NCBI GenBank assembly: GCA_017942025.1
Contig: JAGAVH010000061.1
Location: 1 to 60,734, forward strand
From: Ruminiclostridium sp.
GTDB lineage: Bacteria > Bacillota > Clostridia > Oscillospirales > Ruminococcaceae
Length of the DNA: 60,734 bases
Reading direction: 5' to 3'
How positions within the stretch are numbered: position 1 is the stretch's first letter; each line of letters begins with the position of its first letter. Below are positions 34,695 to 43,900 of this stretch, piece after piece. Below the pieces are notes generated by a model. The model worked only from the letters and a program-made list of their open reading frames with translations. It had not been told where the DNA came from and did no database searches. Both the position numbers and the translations under genes were made by a program.

Positions 34695-35880
34695 TATAGC
34701 TTTTATACTTTCTCTTGCGCTGTCTGTTTCGCTGTCAGGTTGTGTAAGATATGTGGAGCTTTCTGACAGAGCGATAGTGCAGGCACTCGGAATAGATTAT
34801 ATCCCCGAAAGAAATATCTACAGAATCAGTATGCAGTATTTCTCCCAGACAAGTGAGGGAGGACAGAATCAGATTGATAAAACGCAGCCTAACGTGCTGA
34901 AATCCGTGGGCGAGGGTGACAGCATACTGACAGCGGCAAAAAACGCTTCTATTCTGTCCGGAAAAGACCTTCTGCTCAGCGAAAACCGACTTATTATAAT
35001 CGGTTCGGAATTGTGTAAAGATGACCTTATGAAAACTCTGCAGTTTTTTATTTCAAACTATCATTCCCATCCGAAAACATATGTGTGTGGTGCTGAAAAT
35101 ACCGCAGAGGAGCTTATAGATATCCGCTTTAAAGAGGGCTATGTATCGTCGCAAAGGCTTATAAATCTTATTGAAAACGCCTCGTCGGAAGGAAACACCA
35201 TAGCAGATTATGCCTATCAGATAATGAGTAGTCTATGCAACAGTACAGGCAGTGCTTATCTGCCAAGACTTAGAATATCCGAGCAGAAAACCGACGGTAC
35301 AGTACCGAAGGAATCGGGAGAAGAGCAGAAGGGCGGAGGCGAGGAGCAGGAAACCGAAAAGACTATAGTTCTTGATGGTGGAGTAGTGTTTTCGGATAAG
35401 AGAAAAAGCGGAATTATTGATTCTGCATCCTGCATCGGTTTGCAGTTTTTAAGTAACAGAATGGCGGAATACTCCGTTACGGTAAAGGATAACGATAACC
35501 GTTCTACTATCACATTTTTCAGCGTAAGAACAGCCATCACTCCAAGGTTTAACGAAAAATCAGAGCTTTATTTTGATATCTCGGTAACGGCTGACGGCAG
35601 ATTCGATGAAAGGGGCGGAATATCAGAAACCGATACCGCAAGGATAATGGCAGTAAAAAACAGAGCAGAACAGGAGGTCACCGCACTTATGGAAAAAGCG
35701 GTAATCGATATAAGAGAAAACTGCCACTCTGATATATTCGGACTTGAAAAGGCGCTCCGTCATCACTATCCTGAATTTGTTGCACAGAACAAGGAAAATA
35801 TCACAGATATTCTGCTTTCTGCACCCTGTGTTATAAAAGTAAAGTGCAATACCTTCAGCTTAGGTCTTGAAAGCTATTAA
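34681..35880 (+). CDS. gerC: Spore germination receptor lipoprotein subunit C (GerC family)
   Basis: A 399-residue lipoprotein: signal peptide with lipobox SLSGC (Cys21), then VELSDRAIVQALGIDY, the GerC opening motif, and the three-domain GerC fold. A hydrophilic Glu/Gly/Lys-rich stretch (about 205-222, with EEQKGGGEEQE) is inserted between domains. GAAAGGAAAA precedes the ATG inside gerB. Confidence 0.92.
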   Translation: MKKISIAFILSLALSVSLSGCVRYVELSDRAIVQALGIDYIPERNIYRISMQYFSQTSEGGQNQIDKTQPNVLKSVGEGDSILTAAKNASILSGKDLLLSENRLIIIGSELCKDDLMKTLQFFISNYHSHPKTYVCGAENTAEELIDIRFKEGYVSSQRLINLIENASSEGNTIADYAYQIMSSLCNSTGSAYLPRLRISEQKTDGTVPKESGEEQKGGGEEQETEKTIVLDGGVVFSDKRKSGIIDSASCIGLQFLSNRMAEYSVTVKDNDNRSTITFFSVRTAITPRFNEKSELYFDISVTADGRFDERGGISETDTARIMAVKNRAEQEVTALMEKAVIDIRENCHSDIFGLEKALRHHYPEFVAQNKENITDILLSAPCVIKVKCNTFSLGLESY

Positions 35881-35895
35881 ATAATCTTTGCTTTA

Positions 35896-35924
35896 TTGTA
35901 ATTTTCCTTATTCAGTGGTATAAT
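35896..35924 (+). promoter_or_regulatory. Promoter of the GH2 gene
   Basis: TTGTAA (35896-35901), 17-base spacer, TATAAT (35919-35924). Confidence 0.8.
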
Positions 35925-35962
35925 TGATTTACAATAAAGATATCACAGTGAGGTGATTTAAG

Positions 35963-37669
35963 GTGAGATTGTGTGAGCTTTCAACACCCTTTGAAAAAGA
36001 CGGATACGACTGGACAGAATATCCCAGACCGCAGATGAAAAGGGATTCCTATCTTTCCCTTTGCGGAAAGTGGGAATTGTCCGTAGCAAAAGATAAAAAA
36101 GAAACAGCTCTTGGTGAAATAATTGTACCCTATCCGCCCGAATCGAGAATTTCGGGTATAAGCAGACCTTTGGGAAAAGATGAACAGTATGTATATCGCA
36201 GAAAATTCAACCTGCCAACGGAGTTTGACAGCGAAAATATCATTCTGCATTTCGGTGCGGTGGACCAGTTCTGCGAGGTGAGGTTAAACGGTACTGTCGT
36301 AGGCGGACATAATGGCGGTTATCTGCCCTTTTCCTTTGATATTTCCGACTGTGTAAAGTCAGGAGAAAATCTTATCGAAGTAAAAGTCACGGATACTCTT
36401 GATACCGACTACCCCTACGGAAAGCAATGCTTTAAGAGGGGTGGTATGTGGTACACTCCCATCAGCGGAATATGGCAGGCAGTATGGCTTGAAGCACTTC
36501 CTGACGGATATTTTACCGATTTAAAGCTCACCTCCTCTCTTGACAGCATTACCATTGAAACCGCAGGCGGCAAGGAAGAAAAGACCGCAGTTATCCATAC
36601 GGAAAACGGCGATATCATCCACAAGTGGACGGGAAATGCTACTACGGTAAAAATCCCTTCGCCAAGGCTATGGAGTCCCGATAATCCCTATCTTTATACC
36701 TTTACCATCACAGACGGAACTGATGAGATAGAGTCCTATTTTGCATTAAGAACAATAGATATAAAAAAAGAAAAAGACAGGAGCTACATCTGCCTTAACG
36801 GCAAGCCTTATTTTTTCCATGGGGTGTTGGATCAGGGCTATTTCAGCGATGGAATATATACTCCCGCTTCCCCGAGAGGCTACGAATACGATATCCTGAC
36901 TATGAAGAAGCTGGGCTTTAATATGCTCAGAAAGCATATCAAAATCGAGCCGGAGCTTTTCTATTATTACTGCGATAAATACGGAATGATAGTCTTTCAG
37001 GATATGGTAAACAGCGGAAAATATAATTTCCTTATCGATACCGCTTTGCCTACTATCGGACTACGCAAGGGAATAAAGCACAGAGCCTCAAAGCGAAGAA
37101 GAACAATGTTTGAGCGTTTTGCGGGAGAAACTGTAAAGCATCTTTATAATCATCCGTCGGTATGCTATTACACTATCTTCAACGAGGGCTGGGGGCAGTA
37201 TGACGCCGACAGAATCTATACTGAAATGAAAAAGCTTGATTCTACCCGTATATGGGACGCTACCTCAGGCTGGTTCAAGGGAAAATCAAGTGATGTGGAC
37301 AGCGAGCATATCTATTTCAAAAAAATAAAGCTTTCGGCAAGAGCTGAAAGACCGCTGGTGTTATCCGAATTCGGTGGTTATTCCTGCAAAGTAGAAAATC
37401 ACAGCTTCAATCTTGATAAGAATTACGGTTACAAGACCTTTGCAGGCGAAAAGGAGCTTTGCAAGGGAATAAAGGCGCTTTATACCGAAGAGATAATCCC
37501 TGCAATAAAGGACGGACTTTGCGCCGCAGTGCTTACCCAGCTCAGCGATGTAGAGGATGAAACCAACGGACTTGTGACCTATGACAGACAGGTGATAAAA
37601 ACGGGTGAAGCTGTTATGCAGGAGCTGTCGCAAAGGATCAGGCAGGAGTTTGACAAGGTCGCATATTGA
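35963..37669 (+). CDS. Glycoside hydrolase family 2 protein
   Basis: A 568-residue cytoplasmic glycosidase (no signal peptide): N-terminal jelly-roll sugar-binding domain (about 30-180), immunoglobulin-like domain (about 182-270) and TIM barrel (about 275-565). Acid/base Glu408 (FNEGWG) and nucleophile Glu469 (LSEFGG) are both present. Beta-galactosidase, beta-glucuronidase and beta-mannosidase all occur in this family; the barrel sequence does not settle it by eye. GTG start behind GTGAGGTGA. With the neighbouring GH26 mannanase, a role in mannan or galactomannan use is possible. Confidence 0.9.
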   Translation: MRLCELSTPFEKDGYDWTEYPRPQMKRDSYLSLCGKWELSVAKDKKETALGEIIVPYPPESRISGISRPLGKDEQYVYRRKFNLPTEFDSENIILHFGAVDQFCEVRLNGTVVGGHNGGYLPFSFDISDCVKSGENLIEVKVTDTLDTDYPYGKQCFKRGGMWYTPISGIWQAVWLEALPDGYFTDLKLTSSLDSITIETAGGKEEKTAVIHTENGDIIHKWTGNATTVKIPSPRLWSPDNPYLYTFTITDGTDEIESYFALRTIDIKKEKDRSYICLNGKPYFFHGVLDQGYFSDGIYTPASPRGYEYDILTMKKLGFNMLRKHIKIEPELFYYYCDKYGMIVFQDMVNSGKYNFLIDTALPTIGLRKGIKHRASKRRRTMFERFAGETVKHLYNHPSVCYYTIFNEGWGQYDADRIYTEMKKLDSTRIWDATSGWFKGKSSDVDSEHIYFKKIKLSARAERPLVLSEFGGYSCKVENHSFNLDKNYGYKTFAGEKELCKGIKALYTEEIIPAIKDGLCAAVLTQLSDVEDETNGLVTYDRQVIKTGEAVMQELSQRIRQEFDKVAY

Positions 37670-37735
37670 CGGTTCTTGTTGTGAGAGTGCATATATCGTA
37701 CGTGAAAGCAATCGTTTTTTTGTTGAGTTTTCGTA

Positions 37736-37764
37736 TTGAATTTTAAATATTTTGTATGTATAAT
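37736..37764 (+). promoter_or_regulatory. Promoter of the 37815 lipoprotein gene
   Basis: TTGAAT (37736-37741), 17-base spacer, TATAAT (37759-37764). Confidence 0.75.
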
Positions 37765-37814
37765 AATAAAGTCGGACAAGATTTTAATATAATTCAGTCA
37801 GAGAGGAAAAGCTT

Positions 37815-38414
37815 ATGAAGAGAAAAATTGCGATGCTACTGGCGGCAGTTATGACTGCAAGTATGTTATCAGGATGCGTTGTAAAAGCGAAAGATGGTTA
37901 TTTACCTGGTGCAGGATATGACACATCCAACAAAAAGCCTTCGGTTTTAGTACCCGAGGTACCTGCTACAACTACAACAAAAAAGCCTGTAGTTGTAGTA
38001 CCTGAAACAACAACTACAAAAAAGCCTGTAGTTGTAGTGCCTGAAACAACTACTACAAAAAAGCCTGTAGCAACAGCGACACCAAAGCCTGCGGCACCCA
38101 CAGCAAGCCAGATTTCAAGTCAGCTTACAGAAGCGCTTTCAGGTGAAAAGCTTACTAACGCCAAGGAATATCTTATCGGTTGCGGAATCCGTGAAGCCAA
38201 GATTTCTATGTTCACAGACTCAGGAGAAACTCTTGACGGAGTGCTCAATGCACCTTCTACATACGATCTTACCAAGGTTGTATATAGCGCCAACGGCTCT
38301 ATTGCCTTATACGGTAAGAAAGTAAGATTCGTGCCTGACGCATTCAAGGACTTTATCAAGGACGCGGCAAGAGAAGCGGCTCTTCAGAAGGTTGTAGATT
38401 CTATTCTTAACTGA
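37815..38414 (+). CDS. Lipoprotein with a Thr/Lys/Val/Pro repeat linker
   Basis: A 199-residue lipoprotein with lipobox MLSGC (Cys21), a linker (about 45-97) made of tandem 13-residue units PVVVVPETTTTKK, and a C-terminal domain (about 98-199) that holds STYDLTKVVYSANGS. The linker probably spans the wall. The C-terminal domain was not recognised. AGAGAGGAAAAG lies before the ATG. Its linker composition resembles that of the convergent GH26 enzyme. Confidence 0.82.
   Translation: MKRKIAMLLAAVMTASMLSGCVVKAKDGYLPGAGYDTSNKKPSVLVPEVPATTTTKKPVVVVPETTTTKKPVVVVPETTTTKKPVATATPKPAAPTASQISSQLTEALSGEKLTNAKEYLIGCGIREAKISMFTDSGETLDGVLNAPSTYDLTKVVYSANGSIALYGKKVRFVPDAFKDFIKDAAREAALQKVVDSILN
37980..38070 (+). 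repeat. 39-bp in-frame tandem repeat
   Basis: Two full units and one partial unit of a 39-base repeat encoding PVVVVPETTTTKK inside the lipoprotein gene. Units differ at a few third positions. Such repeats can change in number by slippage, altering linker length. Confidence 0.8.
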
Positions 38415-38442
38415 TAATTACTTTTTAACTGAATAAGTTCAA

Positions 38443-38473
38443 TAAAAAAGCGTTGCACATAAGTGCAACGCTT
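38443..38473 (-). terminator. Left terminator palindrome
   Basis: AGCGTTGCAC/GTGCAACGCT stem. The A-tract lies on its left (AAAAAA, 38444-38449), so the U-tract is read on the minus strand. The 25 bases 38449-38473 recur exactly at 38784-38808. Confidence 0.8.
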
Positions 38474-38694
38474 CAGTGTGTAGACAAAGTTATTTGTCTA
38501 CACACTGTCAGACGATGAAAAACGCACGCAGACGAGGAAACTGACGCCGTCGGCGTACGAACGGCAAGGATGCCGTAAAGCGAACACACAAGGTGCGTCA
38601 GGACGACGCACGACAAGGTGTTCGCATAAGGTACAGTTGAGGGGCGGTTGACGAAGTAAGCAAAAATGCTTTAGAGAGCCGTTTAAGGCTCTCT
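38446..38694 (-). ncRNA. Candidate structured RNA within the 310-bp element
   Basis: On the minus strand a promoter (38701-38730) is followed by the hairpin AGAGAGCC/GGCTCTCT, further hairpins, and a terminator with six U at 38449-38444, giving a predicted RNA of about 250 bases. Three stems show compensatory changes when compared with copies 1 and 3. I do not recognise the RNA family. It could instead be only the folded body of a mobile element. Confidence 0.45.
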
Positions 38695-38783
38695 AAATCT
38701 TTTATATCATTATTTCGTGTATATTCACAAATTCGTTACAAGTTCCCGGCATTTTTGCGGTGCGTGAGTTTGTCTTCAGTCTG
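38474..38783. mobile_element. 310-bp MITE-like hairpin element, copy 2 (complete)
   Basis: Lies between two identical 25-bp terminator palindromes. The ends are imperfect inverted repeats: left CAGTGTGTAGACAAAG, right (reverse complement) CAGACTGAAGACAAAC, 12 of 16 identical including AGACAAA. The interior holds a series of hairpins: 38475-38506, 38593-38611 and 38671-38694. No ORF of meaningful length is present, so it would be non-autonomous. Copies 1 and 3 lie at the window ends. This 400-base region (38415-38815) otherwise holds only terminators. Confidence 0.7.
38701..38730 (-). promoter_or_regulatory. Promoter inside the 310-bp element
   Basis: Minus strand TTGTGA (38725-38730), 18-base spacer, extended -10 TGATATAAA (TATAAA at 38701-38706). 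It points into the hairpin series. Confidence 0.55.
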
Positions 38784-38811
38784 AGCGTTGCACATAAGTG
38801 CAACGCTTTTT
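38784..38811 (+). terminator. Right terminator palindrome
   Basis: Exact copy of the 25-base palindrome at 38449-38473, here followed by T-rich sequence (CTTTTTAC) on the plus strand. It lies just beyond the stop of the minus-strand GH26 gene. Confidence 0.8.
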
Positions 38812-38815
38812 ACTA

Positions 38816-40552
38816 TCAGTATTTTGGCAACTCGTCAAGGGTTATTACATACTTGCTGTCGTATGCCTTTTTGATTATACTTTTTTCTGTGAACTTTTCG
38901 CTGTATTCTGTTCCGTAGGAGGCAAACTCGCCGCCCCAGGTGCAGAACCACGCCCACATAGTGTTTGTAGCAACCGCCTGGTCAATATCGAAAATACAGC
39001 CGTTTTCGGTAAGTGCGACAATTTTGTTGCTGTCGCTGTACTGTGCCGCTTCTTTGAATTTTGCTGTCTGAGGAGCATACACACGTTCGCCGGGATAGAT
39101 ATCCTCGCCCACTATATCAACGTATTCATCACCGGGGTACCAGCTGTCGTTCTGACCGTTGAATACCCAGATAAGATTGTTACAGCCGTACTTGTATGTA
39201 AGCTCTTCGTAAAGATATATCCAGAGCTTTTTATATGCGTCGGCACCCTTTGCGCCCCACCAGAACCAGCCGCCTGACGCTTCGTGAAGAGGTCGCCATA
39301 ATACGGGTACGTCCGCGTCGGCAAGGCGTTTGAGCTGTTTTGCTATTTCCTCTATATCACGGTCGATAAGCTCTTTGCCTGTCTTGTCGGTACCGTTCAT
39401 AACCTTAGCTATATCAAAGGTGCTGTTACGTGAGTAGAAGCCGCCCCACCAGCGAGGATTTCCGTTGTCGCTGTCGTTTCCGTCCTTCAGGTATTCCGTA
39501 GGCGCGTTCCAGTGCCAGCAGAAGGTAACTATTCCGCCCTTGTTGCTGAATTCTATCGCTTTGTCAACTGCGTGGGATCTTGCTCCCAGAGCGGTTCTTG
39601 ACGGTGTGTAATCCATAAAATCCAGTCCCAGGATAGCAGGTGTTTTTCCTGTTACCTTACGTATAGCGGTGATTTCCTTGCCGTTATATCCGTCGTCGCA
39701 TACCTGACCTGAAAGAACATATTTACCGTAGCTGTCACAAAGATAGCTGAAAAGCGATCTGGTGCGTGGAGTTGAATTCTTGTTTATGAGAGTATCGGAA
39801 ACCTTGTAGATTTCATCGCTTATGCCCTCTGCCTTGATTACCTTGATGCAGTCCAGCTTTATCCAGCCCCAGGAAGGGGTGATCTTTATTTTGTGACTGC
39901 CCTTGGTAAGACTTATACTGGGTACGGTGTTTTCACTAAGCACATCCTTTTCGCTTTTGAAAACGCCGATGGGAGTGCCGTCGATAATCAGGTTGTTTTC
40001 CTTGTATGAGCCGATGCCTGAGGAAACAAAGGTTATATCATACATTCCGTCAGCCGAAACAGTAATATCAAAGGTCAGATAATCTGTTTTTCCGCCGAAG
40101 TTCTCAACTGCCTTGCCGCCTGAAAAATCCTTGCCGTCGCATATCCTGAGAGTGCCTGAAAGCTTGGCGTCTTCTGCCTCGTAAACAGTCTGTGATAAAG
40201 GTGCTTCTTCCTTTGGCACAGTTGTATCAGCGGTGGTTGATGTGGCTGATGTAGTGGTTTCGACAGGTACGGTGCTTCCTGTAGTTGTAGTAACCTCCTG
40301 CTTTGCAGTGGTGGTAGCGGATGTGGTTGTAGTATTTTCTGTGGTTGTCGTGGTTGCAGTGGTTTCTTCCGATGCCTCAGGGACGGAGGATATTTCTTCA
40401 TCAGGGGACCCGGGTTCGGGTGCCTTGATGGTTGTGCCTGCGGTTGTAGTTGTGGTATCAGCCGCAGATGATGCCGAAGGCTCGCCGCCGTTACATCCCG
40501 AAAGGGATATCAGAAGCGAAACCGTCAGAAATACAGATAAAAACTTTCTCAT
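38816..40552 (-). CDS. Lipid-anchored GH26 beta-mannanase with CBM35
   Basis: A 578-residue exported enzyme: lipobox SLSGC (Cys20), a Thr-rich linker (about 30-115), a CBM35-type carbohydrate-binding module (about 121-241, starting YEAEDAKLSG), and a GH26 barrel (about 258-570) with acid/base Glu424 (WRPLHEASGGWFWWG) and nucleophile Glu516 (ALTENG). GH26 enzymes mostly cleave beta-1,4-mannan; a few have other beta-glucan activities. No dockerin is present, so it is held on the cell membrane rather than in a cellulosome. Confidence 0.93.
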   Translation of the reverse strand: MRKFLSVFLTVSLLISLSGCNGGEPSASSAADTTTTTAGTTIKAPEPGSPDEEISSVPEASEETTATTTTTENTTTTSATTTAKQEVTTTTGSTVPVETTTSATSTTADTTVPKEEAPLSQTVYEAEDAKLSGTLRICDGKDFSGGKAVENFGGKTDYLTFDITVSADGMYDITFVSSGIGSYKENNLIIDGTPIGVFKSEKDVLSENTVPSISLTKGSHKIKITPSWGWIKLDCIKVIKAEGISDEIYKVSDTLINKNSTPRTRSLFSYLCDSYGKYVLSGQVCDDGYNGKEITAIRKVTGKTPAILGLDFMDYTPSRTALGARSHAVDKAIEFSNKGGIVTFCWHWNAPTEYLKDGNDSDNGNPRWWGGFYSRNSTFDIAKVMNGTDKTGKELIDRDIEEIAKQLKRLADADVPVLWRPLHEASGGWFWWGAKGADAYKKLWIYLYEELTYKYGCNNLIWVFNGQNDSWYPGDEYVDIVGEDIYPGERVYAPQTAKFKEAAQYSDSNKIVALTENGCIFDIDQAVATNTMWAWFCTWGGEFASYGTEYSEKFTEKSIIKKAYDSKYVITLDELPKY

Positions 40553-40590
40553 TTTTCGCAGCTCCTGTACGTTGTGTTATTTTTACAGCT

Positions 40591-40619
40591 ATTATATCAC
40601 GATAAGGCTTTAAATGCAA
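40591..40619 (-). promoter_or_regulatory. Promoter of the GH26 gene
   Basis: Minus strand TTGCAT (40614-40619), 17-base spacer, TATAAT (40591-40596). Confidence 0.8.
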
Positions 40620-40710
40620 CAATTTTTCGGATATATTGCGGTAAGTCCGGTTTATGCCTGAAAACACCGGTAAATTTGCTTTTATTTGTGATTATAATCG
40701 TATTCTGCTA

Positions 40711-40739
40711 TTGAAATTTCCAATATTATATGATATAAT
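40711..40739 (+). promoter_or_regulatory. Promoter of the large surface-protein gene
   Basis: TTGAAA (40711-40716), 17-base spacer, TATAAT (40734-40739). Predicted start near 40746, giving a leader of about 240 bases. Confidence 0.85.
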
Positions 40740-40818
40740 ATTTATATTAAATTAGGTTGAGAGCAGAATTTGCAGTTATAGTTGATGCTGATATGTCAGA
40801 AAACGTTCATCGTATCAG

Positions 40819-40915
40819 AGCGGATGACTTATAATGCATCTGTCCGCATTTCCGTGAATAAACGGAGTGCGTCTGCAGACAGGCGATATGCCGGCGTGAC
40901 ATATCGGATGCAGAC
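40819..40915 (+). promoter_or_regulatory. Structured 5' leader of the surface-protein gene
   Basis: Three consecutive inverted repeats: GCGGA...TCCGC (about 40819-40846), CGCA-TCCG...CGGA-TGCG (about 40845-40870), and GTCTGC-CGATATG...CATATCG-GCAGAC (40871-40915). Together with the rest of 40740-40984 it forms an unusually long, hairpin-rich leader. I do not recognise a known riboswitch; c-di-GMP class I and II core motifs were not found by eye. Confidence 0.5.
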
Positions 40916-40984
40916 CTTACGTTGTCAGGCTTTACGGACCGATAAGTGCAGAATGCAAAACGATCTAAATGTGAGGTAAGTAAT

Positions 40985-43900
40985 ATGAGAAAAACAAGTT
41001 TTAAGAAAATCGCAGAATCCTTTGCAGGTACAATCACTATGTGCTTTGTTGCTATTGCAAGTGCGATCAGAAGCGGATGTAAAAAGCTGAGTAACCCCAT
41101 CGGGAAAGTGGCGGCAGTTTGCCTTTCAGCTGTGTTAGCTGTTGCGGTTATGCCTGCTGACGCTTTTGCGGCACCCGTAACCACAGATATCTACTGGTCG
41201 GTTGTTCAGTCGGGTGTTGATGTAATTTTATATCTGGGTAATTCCGAGCACGTACCCAGTGCGGAAGAATCTATGTATCCCGACGGCAACGTAAGTCCTT
41301 CAAACAAGGGACAGGACGGCCTTGCGTATTCAAGCGTTTCTGACGCTCCCTACTATGCTCACAGCGCATACATAACAAAGGTCGTTCTCGAATCCGATAT
41401 TGCACCTTCTTCCTGCTTCGGCTGGTTCAGCGGCTTTACAGCTTGTACAGCTATTGAGGGACTCAGTTACCTTGATACATCCAATGTTGCAAGTATGGCA
41501 GGAATGTTCCAGGACTGCTCTTCTCTGACTGAGCTTGACCTGTCAGGCTTCAACACAGCAAATGTAAATAATATGTCCGAGATGTTCAAAGGCTGCTCTG
41601 CTCTTACAACAGTTACCTTCGGTGCGGGCTTTGATACATCCGAGGTAATTTATATGCAGAATATGTTCCAGGGCTGTTCTGCACTCACTGCCCTTGATCT
41701 GTCGGGCTTTGATACAGCAAACGTTACAAATATGACAAGTATGTTTGATCGTTGTACTTCTCTTGGCTCTGTTACCTTCAGCGCAGATTTTGATACTACA
41801 AAGGTTCAGTATATGCCTAAGATGTTCAATAACTGTAAATCACTCACAGCTCTCGATCTGTCATCCTTCGTTACTACCAATGTTACAGATATGACAAGTA
41901 TGTTTGACAGCTGTTCTTCTCTGACTCAGCTTGACCTGTCCTCATTTGATACAGGCAAGGTTACAAATATGTCAAATATATTCGAGGATTGTTCATCTCT
42001 TGCTGTACTCAACATATCCGGCTTCAATACATCAAGCGTAAAGGATATGCAGTATATGTTCAGCGGATGCTCCTCCCTCACTTCACTTGATCTTTCAAAC
42101 TTTGTAACAACAAGTGCAACAGATATGCAGAGTATGTTCAAGGGTTGTTCATCCCTGACCAGTCTTGTTCTGACAAGCTTTGACACCTCAAAGGTACAGG
42201 ATATGTCAAGTATGTTCAATGATTGTTCCAAGCTCCCTGAGCTCGATTTATCAAGCTTTGATACATCAACAGCAAGATATGTTGAAGATATGTTTACACA
42301 CTGCTCAAAGCTGAAGAATATCAAAACACCCAAGAAAAACAATAAGATTACTATAGTTCTTCCCGTTTTTGCTACATACTACGACGCTGAGGGAAATGGT
42401 TATTCAAATCTTCCTACAACAAGCGGTACAAGCATAGCTCTTGTTGCTATGCATGATGTTATCATCAACTACGGTAATATCTTCACTAATGAATCACAGC
42501 TTGTTGCAGACGGCGAAACAGTAGTGCTTAAAGACCCTGTAGCCGACGGCTACATCTTTATGGGCTGGTTCAAGGATGCCGAATTTACAAACGAATTCGA
42601 TGTAAAGACTCCCGTAATAAAGGATACTACAATCTACGCAAAGTTCGTTGACTACGATGATGATATGAAGGATATCGCTGACGCTATCGGCAAGCTTGAA
42701 ACAGCACTCGATAATGTCAACGATGCCCTTGATAATAAGGCGGACGCAAATAAGCTTGCTTCTGTTATTTCTGACCTTGATAATGCAAAGCAGGATATCC
42801 AGTCACTGCTTAAACAGATAGACGATTATGAAGATGCAGACGCAAATCTTGAAAACAGACTCAATTCAAAGATAGATGCCGCTGACGCTCTTATCAATAA
42901 GGCTGTCAAGGATTTATCCGACAGAGTAACCTTCCTTGAAACTGAGATTGCTTATGCAAAGTCAAATATCACTACAAATGCGGGCGGTATTGCTACACTT
43001 GCAACCAATCTTGTAACTCTCAATACTGTGCTTAACGATTTAAGCGATACAGTTACAGCGGATTACGCTACAAAGAAGGAGCTGTCAGACGCAATCAAGT
43101 CAGCGACAGACACCATCAATAAGACCATCGATTTACTCACAGGACGTGTAACCACTCTTGAAAAGGATATGGCTACCGCAAAGACTGATGTCAAGGCAAA
43201 TGCTGATAAGATAGCAAAGCTTGCGGCAGACCTTGCAACTCTCAGCAATTCACTTTCATCGCTGAGCGATACAATGACAAAGGACTATGCAACAAAGAAA
43301 GAGCTGGAAGACGCAATCAAGTCTGCGAATGATACTATCAGCACTGCAGTTGATGATCTTTCTGCAAGAATCCTGACTCTTACAACAGGCCTTGCAAATG
43401 CAAATGACAGTATCAATACAAATAAGAGCGATATAAACACTCTTAAAAACGATGTAAGCAATATCAAATCCTGGAAGGCTGATGCACAGAAGCTGATTTC
43501 CGCACTTCAGGGACTTACCTCTGCACAGGGCGCAGACATCCACGAGCTTAAAAAATCCGTAAAGGATTTACAGGCTCAGATTGATGCGGCAAATGTAAGA
43601 ATAGACGCCGCAGAGCTTAAAATTGCCGCTTTAGAGGGCAGAGTAGATGTTCTTGAAATTGCAGACCAGAATATCGAAGCCGCTATCGACGCATTAGAAA
43701 AAGCCAAGGCTGATAAATCAGATATTGCAACTCTTAATGAAAAGATTGCAGAGCTTAATGCCGCTATTGCAGCCGCAGAAGCTATTGCAAAGGCATATAC
43801 CGACGAAAAGGCGGCAGAGCTTGTAAGCTCCATTGAAACCGCAAAGAATCAGGCAATCAATGCCGCTGAGGATATGGTAAACAAGGCAAAGGCTGACCTG

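Noticed and set aside
38816-39277. Plus-strand ORF opposite the GH26 gene
   Set aside because: The GH26 reading frame with both catalytic Glu residues is clearly the real one.
40845-40945. c-di-GMP riboswitch in the surface-protein leader
   Set aside because: The hairpins do not contain the conserved core bases of class I or II c-di-GMP riboswitches that I could recognise.
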